NCBI GenBank assembly: GCA_031213475.1 | Contig: JARUPZ010000027.1 | Location: 2,479,001-2,543,000 of the forward strand | DNA: 64,000 bases | From: Nereocystis luetkeana | Lineage: Eukaryota > Sar > Phaeophyceae > Laminariales > Laminariaceae | Reading direction: 5' to 3' | Shown: in pieces, positions 57,694 through 64,000 of the stretch | Numbering within the stretch: position 1 is the stretch's first letter | How the letters are laid out: each line of letters starts with the position of its first letter | Made by a program: the position numbers and the translations under genes | The notes under the pieces: model-generated | Told to the model about the DNA's origin: nothing | What the model saw: the letters and a program-made list of their open reading frames with translations, nothing else | The model's database searches: none

Positions 57694-60600
57694 AACACAA
57701 GACGTGTTGCTGGCAAAAAACCCTTTTCCCCCTCATTAATCTTCACGCTCGAGAGGTGTGCCATGCGGTTGCTCGCTCCCTGCCCTGCTTCGTTCCGCTC
57801 ACTGACCTTGCATCTCATCGTGCAAGACTTGCAGCAACGGCATTGTTCTTCATCGCTTTCCAGGCGACACAATGTCGATTTATATCGCGTGAACTCGCAG
57901 TATGAACCGAGAACCAATGGAATTAGGGGGGTGGAGGTCCTTCCATGACTACGACGAGTAGGGTTGGTTTTCCACCGCAATGGAGGAGGCGAAGGGGGGG
58001 GGGGGGTTATCGAGTACGAACGTAGCGTGTTTTTGAGTCCCGTAGGTCGGGTTTTAGCTGTTGTTGCCGCTGTTGTGGCTCGAGAGCGTTTCGATTTATC
58101 AGGCGTAGGATGGTGAGAAAGAAGGCGCAAGCGAGTTGGTGGCTGTCGCCGAATGGGCTGCTTGCAGGGCTCATGTACATTATATGCCCGAGAGTATGTT
58201 GCCTATTCGTGCGTCATGGGGGTCTGAAAGGTGAAGTGATTGGGTCGGAGAATGGAAGGGGAACGTGCGAAGGGCAAGCAAGCGGCCAAGCCAGACGGAG
58301 GAAGAGTAGATCACGTGTCTTGGTAGAAAAAAAGTTTACCAAATTGGAAAAATAAAACAAGAGTTTACCAATTGGAAACAGCGGGCTCCTGTTATCTCCC
58401 TTTCTCTGTGCCTTGTGGTAGTACGCGGTGTGTTTTTTTTCTGAAAATAGTTTTAGAGTGTTGAGGGGCTTCTACGACCGGATGGAGTGTAGTGTAGGGA
58501 GGCGTGTCTGACCAGGGCAGCCCCGTTGTGAATATCGTGCGCGAGCTTTTGTCGCGGACAGCTCTCGGTACGAAATCCGCCCGGCACTCAATTCGATTCG
58601 TGGTACCGAAGCGATCATGGGTCTGTCGTTGTTTATCCCCCTCCCTCTGATTTCTTTAAGACTCGGATCATTACGACAGCGGCCTGTACGATACTATGCA
58701 TTTTATTGGTGAAAAAAAGAAAGACAGCAGTACACCATGAGGACGACCTATTTACTGGGCATTCATTCGTCAGCAGCAGCAGGAGCAGTAGTACACGGTA
58801 TAGCAGTACTGTACGAGTACACCAGTGCAGGTATAGCAGTGCGGCCGTGATAAAATATGGCTGTTACCGCCAGTCCGCGATTTTTCAACGCACGTGTCTG
58901 TGGCACTGCTGTCTGTTGCTGGTTTGTTCTTCGGAACTTGTCGCCACCGCCGGGGCTGACGATCCTGCGATGTTCTTGACATTATATCTGATAATCTTTT
59001 TTACATGATCTTCGGTGATGGATCTTGAAATGTCTGTTTTTATCTATGCTGCGCTTGCTGACGGTGATTTGGTTCATGTCATGGTTTTCTTGGATGCTTA
59101 TTATCTCCAGCCGACCGTCTCCACTCTTCACGCCGTTTGTCGGTTTTTATTCGAGCGCGCATATACAGCCGAAACATTATTGGTCCCATCGGTACTCCTA
59201 CTATTACCAGGTACATTATAAATTACTCGCGCGTACCATAGTTGATTGATTGACGACTGGAAGCACTTTTGCGTTTATCGTTATAGTGCGGCAGCGCTTT
59301 ATTGTAATCGATGTGTCGAGCATTGATCGAGTCTGTTGAGTACAAGCGCATGTGTTTGGTTTCGTGTCGTACGAAGCTTTTTTATACAGAACAATAGCGG
59401 GAAAGCGCTTACAACGCACCGCCAAGCCAGTGTGCATTCGATGGATACACACAACAAATCGTCTGTCGTGCGGTTAGCTTGTAGGAGTACATGACATATA
59501 GCAGGTAATTCGCGCATAGTAAGTCGTTTAGCATGCTGGCCTCTTTGCTCATAAATACCTATGATACCTACACAAGGTTGCGATTGGCGTGAATCGCTTA
59601 CTTTTAGTCTGCATGGTAGGACAAAAACTGGCTGATCATCCATGAGCTGTCTGTTTTGTAGTACATAAATCATACCGACGGTACTTTTATGTAAATATTC
59701 GATTGCAAAACGTCAGTTCTACATATTAGGTAAAAGGAAAAAGGACCGAATAACTACAGCGCATTGGACATTTCGGGGCTACCTGATCCGGTGCAGGACC
59801 AAACACCACTTGCGCTGTACTACTGTACCAGGTACTACTTTTTTATACTCGTACATGACTTAAACGACCTGATGTTTTGGCGAAATCTGAAAATGGGTCT
59901 TCACAAACTCCGCCGCAGCATATTATGACTTCTGCGGGATGGTGGTATATAGCCCACCATCATACCGTTTCCTTACGTATACTACCGCAGGTATTTTGTA
60001 CCACATACCATACCTGGTACCTGGTAGGTTTTTGGTATTTGTGGTGCTTGCTTTTCTCTGGGCTTTCCACGGTCGGTTCTGAACCGCACCGCGGTCCGCG
60101 GTATGGTTCTGGAGCATTGCGCATTCCTACTTATGTTACATGCGGGTACAACTCCGGTTCGGATCTCGTCGTTTCGAAGTCCAACGGTTCGGTCCGTGCC
60201 CCGGAAAACCCATTTTTTTGTTCCGCGACGGTACCGATGAACCGAACCGAATCGCAGTAAAAACGCACACATGCACGCTTGCTTCGCGTGTTGTTGGTGT
60301 CTACCACACACAGTATCAGGTATTATCATTACCAGCATAAAAAACCTGGGGATGTACCCCGGGATGTCCCCTGACGACCATATATATATATGTCGCCAGA
60401 AATCGGGCCTTTCTTCGGTGTGAGAGTCAACATGACATCAGCACTTCCGTCGGTCGCGAATGAAACACATACAATCTTCTAGTGGTGCTGTGCTCACTGA
60501 CTATCGCCGTGTAATTTATGTAGTTTGTGTTTTCTTCTTCCTAAAATAGTGGTTGTACGGTACGTAAGAGTGTGATCGATATTCAAGCTGTGTGGACTTT

Positions 60601-60714
60601 CACACATGGGCAATCGGCTCACCAATTCGATTGCGTCTAAAGGGGGAATTATAACCATGAAGCTCCTTCAAGGTGCTGATACGCTGTAGACGGAACTACT
60701 CTTAATATGATAGT
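57694..60714. other. 3' flank of the HMG gene and intergenic sequence
   Basis: A poly-G run lies near 58000, AATAAAAC at 58350, and TACCWGGTA at 59205, 59826, 60011 and 60018. No further gene was recognised. Confidence 0.4.
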
Positions 60715-62950
60715 ACAGTGGAATACCCTCTGCATGGATGGGACACAATTTTCGTCCTGCAGAGGGGGCGCGTAGTACTTACTCGCTTGTTGTTTCTTGA
60801 ACCTTGGTTATTTGACCATTGACCCCGCATGCCTTTCGAGATGGGGCAGGGCGAGGGGAGCCAGACCGCTTGAGAGGGTAGGACTTCAGTATCTTCCTCG
60901 AGCGGGCGCCACCCGCACGTCTGCACGAGTCTTTGGAGGAAGCACACCGTGAAGCCTTTGGAGGGTTGGCAAAAACTGAATACCGTCTGCATGGGGCATA
61001 TTAGCGCCCTTCAAAAGAGGGTGCCAACAGTGAGCCTCCGGAGGAGAGGAAGAGGTGCACCGGGGTGGGCGTCGGGCCTATCGAGAATAGGGCGTTATGT
61101 TCGCCGTCCGGAGGGCGCACTAGTGAGTCTCCAGGGGGGGGGGGATTCATCGGTGAAGCTGCTGGAGGGCAGGGGAGGGCAAAAGCCAAAGCGGGACACC
61201 CCCTGCATGAGGGACACAATCATCGTCCTCTAGCGGGTGTCGTCAGTGAGCCTCCGGAGCGGGGGGGGGGGGGGGGGGGGGCTGAAGACTCTAGAGGGTA
61301 TGCGAAAGCGGAATGCCTCAAGCGTGGGACACAATCAAATATCGTATTCCAAAAGAGGGTGCCGACGATGAGCCTCCAGAGAGGGGTGGGGGGGTGAAGC
61401 TTCTGGAGTTTACGCGAGAACGGAACACCCTCTGCATGGGACACAAGTGTCGTCCTCCAGTGGGTGTCGTCAGTGAGCCTCCGGAGGGGGGGGGGGGCGT
61501 CAGGCCTCTGCAGGGTAGGAATTGATTATCGTCCACTAGAGAGCGCCATTCGTGATCAACCAGAGAGAGGGGGTAGGCCGTAAACCCTCCGGAAGGTGAT
61601 ATGAGGCTTAGATTGGGTAGGCGATTGGTTAACCTTTTACCTCTAGCCCAACGGGCTAAGACCCTCACAAATGGCGTCGACGGCAGGACATGGGGTTGTT
61701 GGTCGTGAGTTCGAATCTCACGTCCACCATGAAATCGCTTTTTCAAAGATCAAGTGAGTTTCCTCATGTCAAGAACCCGAAAAATGCTTCTGGATCCCCA
61801 GAAATTGGAACCGCGTGTGGTGGCGCGTTGACCCGTTAAAATCCGGTCCGTTCCAGGGGGGTAAAGTGTAAAGAGGCTTAGATCGGGTAGGCGATTGGTT
61901 AACATTTTACCTTTAGCCCAACGGACTAAGATCCTCACAAAGGTAGATGAAAACGGAGTACCCCCTCTGCTCGCATGAGACAATGGTCCATAATTATCGT
62001 CCCGCAGAGGGTGAGCCTCCAGAGGGCAGAACGTAATTTCCGTCCTCCGGAGTGTGCCATCCATTAATCTCTAGAAGTGGGAAACCGCGAAGCCTGGGTA
62101 GGGTCCGGTGAAGACAGAACCACTTCTACATGGGATGCAATTTAGTCTCCCAGAGGGTGCCGGCGGTGAGCCTCTAGGGAGGGGGATGCGTCAGGCCCCT
62201 GGAGGATAGACTTGCTCCTCACGCTCCTCAGAGAGGATGCTGGTCGGAACCTCCCGAGGGGACAAACCTTGGAGCCTCCCGAGAGTAGGTGAACACGGAG
62301 AACCATCTGCATGGGGTAAAATATCGTTCTTCACATGCGCCGCCAGCGAGCCTCCAGAGCGGAGAAACCGTGAAGCCTGTGGAGGGTAGGCGAAAACGGG
62401 ATACCCTCTGCACAGGGACACGGTTGCCAATTTTCGTCCTCCAGCAGGTACCGCCAGTGAGCCCCGCCCGGAGGGGGGGGGTTGAGCCTCCAGAGGATAG
62501 GGGGAACGTCAGGTCCCTGGAGAGTAGGACTCAATTTTCATTCTCCGTAGGGTATCGCCATTCGCGAGTCTCCAGATTCACCCGTGAAGACTCCGAAGGA
62601 TAGGAGCAAATGGGATGCCCTCTGCACAGGACACATTATCGTCGTCCAGAGGGTGCCGCCAGTCAGCCTCTTGAGAGGAGACATAGCGAAGCAACTAGGT
62701 AGGACGACATTTTTCGTCCTGCAGAGGACCCAACGCATGAGTCTCTGGAAGGAGGAAACCGCGAAGTCTCTGGAGGGTAGGTGCGAAAACGGAATACCTT
62801 CTATATATATGGAACATAACAATGTCGTCCAGAGAACGCCATCACCCGTGCGTAGGTTTCAGCGGGGGGGTGGGACCGTATAGCCCTTGGAGGGTGAAGG
62901 CTAGAACGGAACACGTTCTGCATGGGGTGCATTTTCGTCTTCCAGAGTGG
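60715..62950 (+). repeat. Degenerate satellite array, units of about 105-125 bp
   Basis: The phrases CTCTGCATGGGACACAAT, TCGTCCTCCAGAGGGTGCCG, CAGTGAGCCTCCGGAGGGGG and GAAGCCTCTGGAGGGTAGGC followed by GAAAACGGAATACC recur through 2.2 kb. Examples of the GTGAGCCTCC phrase lie near 61030, 61240, 61365, 61470, 62168, 62347 and 62456. CTCCAGAGG/CCTCTGGAG make each unit partly self-complementary. G runs of up to 22 (61260-61280) occur. It is interrupted by the mini-LTR element at 61597-61939. No coding function is evident. Confidence 0.8.
61597..61939 (+). mobile_element. TRIM-like mini-LTR element, subfamily B, inserted in the satellite
   Basis: Terminal direct repeats of 73 bp (61597-61669 and 61867-61939) run TG...CTCACA. 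Target duplication AAGG is at 61593-61596 and 61940-61943. The neighbouring satellite units give the empty site (GGAGGGTAGGC-type sequence without the element). After the left repeat comes ATGGCGTCGACGGCAGGA, shared with subfamily C, then a perfect tRNA T-arm-like GTGAGTTCGAATCTCAC. The terminal repeat itself carries a D-arm-like TAGCCCAACGGGCTAAGA. A purine run (AGGGGGGTAAAG) precedes the right repeat. It is non-coding, looks whole, and is moderately young since its two repeats differ at a handful of bases. Confidence 0.82.
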
Positions 62951-64000
62951 CAGCAGATATCGAATTTATGTATGGCGGGCTTCACAGAGGAGTGCAGGCG
63001 GGCGGGCCGCCGAAAACAAATATCGCGCATATGGGGGGCGGTTTTTCCGGAACATATCTAATTTTTCCCCTCGTGTGGTTTGGGATGCGCGCGCGCCGAT
63101 ATGGTGGTCGCGAGGTTACGATTGGCCATGACTGTAGGCGCACAAACCAAGGGCAAAATAATGTAGCGTTGCGGCAAGGGAGCCGGTAGCTTACAGGGGA
63201 AATGTCGTATTTACCAAGCGGGGAATTAGAAGGAAGCACAGTGCGTACGAGCACCTGATATTTTTAATCTCGACCCCCCGCATGTCTCGAGCTTTAGCGA
63301 TATATATAGACAAATGAGACGTGAGGGCTTTATCATCCATCTTCTATTCGATAGTGGCCATGCATCACTACTATATATAGTTCATGCTCATGCTACGCGC
63401 GCGTGTTGTCATCCATGCCCAATGCACCATCATTGCATGTTCAATTCTTCAAGTGCGATATTCAAAGCTTCTTCTCCTGACCAACAGTTGTATGCACTTC
63501 ACGTTGGGTCGTGTGGCCAACGCTGTGATCGCCATGTACGATTTTCCTTTCAATCCCTGAGTAAGAGGGAAAAAGTGTCCATCTTCAGATATATTCAGAT
63601 CGGTCTCTTCGCAGGAAGATAATGCTGAGGAAGACGATGTGTTTGTGGGCGGCCCCGCAGTGCGCCATTCTTAAGGCGGCTTACAAGCTTGACAGCCCCC
63701 ATAAGGCGTGTGGGTCTTCATGTTTACGAAAATAAATGTACAGCATGTGCGACATCACCCTTCGCAGAAAGGCGCGGAGGATAAATCCCCCCAACATCGA
63801 TGCTCGCCATCGTGCTTATCATGTCTTTTATCACAGGCGAAAGACACGAGCAGCGCCCACGGTAAACATTGGGCAAAGGGTGCATATGTATCGAGGTATA
63901 TAATTATTGCACGCGCATCACGATGGCAAATAAATGTGTACATTTTTGTTTGATTTTTTTTTTCATCTCCAGCAGCGTCCGGTCCTCGTTCTGTGCTCCT
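62951..64000. other. Right edge, candidate exon sequence of an unidentified plus-strand gene
   Basis: A good acceptor (TCTCTTCGCAG) precedes 63615. The frame after it reads EDNAEEDDVFVGGPAVRHS and stops at 63674, which would suit an acidic C-terminus. A second acceptor-like site (TTTTTTTCATCTCCAG) lies at 63958-63973 and leads out of the window. Neither can be tied to a family, so these are only candidates. Confidence 0.3.

Larger units (their letters stand above)
2646..60026. repeat. TACCWGGTA 9-mer family (54 copies by eye)
   Basis: Perfect copies start at 2646, 2775, 3276, 3444, 4024, 4710, 4891, 5148, 5155, 5162, 5544, 5551, 5886, 9091, 9201, 9208, 9386, 9393, 9400, 9440, 10046, 14629, 19690, 20645, 27564, 29526, 31016, 34088, 34431, 34651, 34658, 34755, 37052, 44663, 45449, 45456, 48834, 50120, 50470, 50499, 50506, 50520, 52737, 53806, 54644, 55786, 55902, 56019, 57026, 57425, 59205, 59826, 60011 and 60018. 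TACCAGGTA and TACCTGGTA are each other's reverse complement. None falls in a supported exon. About 0.5 copies are expected in 64 kb of random sequence. My hand count may miss a few. Confidence 0.92.

Noticed and set aside
1-64000. Retrovirus-like, Polinton or other capsid-bearing elements with coding regions
   Set aside because: No reverse transcriptase, integrase, capsid or polymerase frames were seen on either strand; only non-coding mini-LTR elements are present.

Overview
This window is nuclear DNA from a eukaryote with low gene density, long GT-AG introns and a heavy load of small non-coding mobile elements. The gene style (multi-exon, mostly phase-0 introns of 0.4-4 kb, GC-rich exons inside AT-richer introns) and the presence of a polysaccharide pyruvyl transferase-like gene suggest a photosynthetic stramenopile, perhaps a brown-alga-like ochrophyte. 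That placement is inference; only 'eukaryote' is certain. No rRNA gene, intact tRNA gene, CRISPR array or bacterial operon was seen.

Five host loci can be supported. (1) Minus strand, about 4920-6768: exons of a polysaccharide pyruvyl transferase family gene, with a GNMGD motif in one exon and a VIGGGGLF...GVGA motif in another; splice phases agree across four exons, but the two ends were not found. (2) Plus strand, 8347-13261: a coiled-coil, basic, zinc-ribbon-like protein of unknown role. (3) Minus strand, 22388-23697: a single-pass membrane protein with a Lys/Ala/Gly-rich tail. (4) Plus strand, 35611-42878: a complete six-exon RRP12 ribosome-biogenesis gene, with a possible divergent first exon of another gene at 34875-34961. 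(5) Plus strand, 51302-57693: a four-exon HMGB/NHP6-like chromatin protein of about 123 residues, whose second intron (3.9 kb) is packed with mobile elements.

The rest is repeats. Large dispersed elements occupy 1-2890, 26353-27235 and 30150-31790. Three MITE families are present: A, with TIRs around AAGGACCG; B, about 101 bp, beginning CGGGGGACC; and C, piggyBac-like with TTAA target duplications. There is a tRNA-derived SINE with a poly(A) tail (27637-27990, older copy 56560-57175). Four copies of a TRIM-like mini-LTR family lie at 14746-15093, 17282-17725, 18261-18605 and 61597-61939, with terminal repeats of only about 68-79 bp, TG...CA ends and 4-bp target duplications. Several minisatellites and a degenerate satellite (60715-62950) complete the picture.

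The most unusual signal is the 9-mer TACCWGGTA. I counted 54 copies by eye, all non-coding, where about 0.5 would be expected by chance. Copies form chains that share their TA ends with a 7-bp period. In two independent repeat families a copy carrying the motif can be compared with relatives carrying only TA at the same place. This shows a 7-bp insertion at TA, as expected for the excision footprint of a TA-targeting transposon or for an unknown micro-insertion process.
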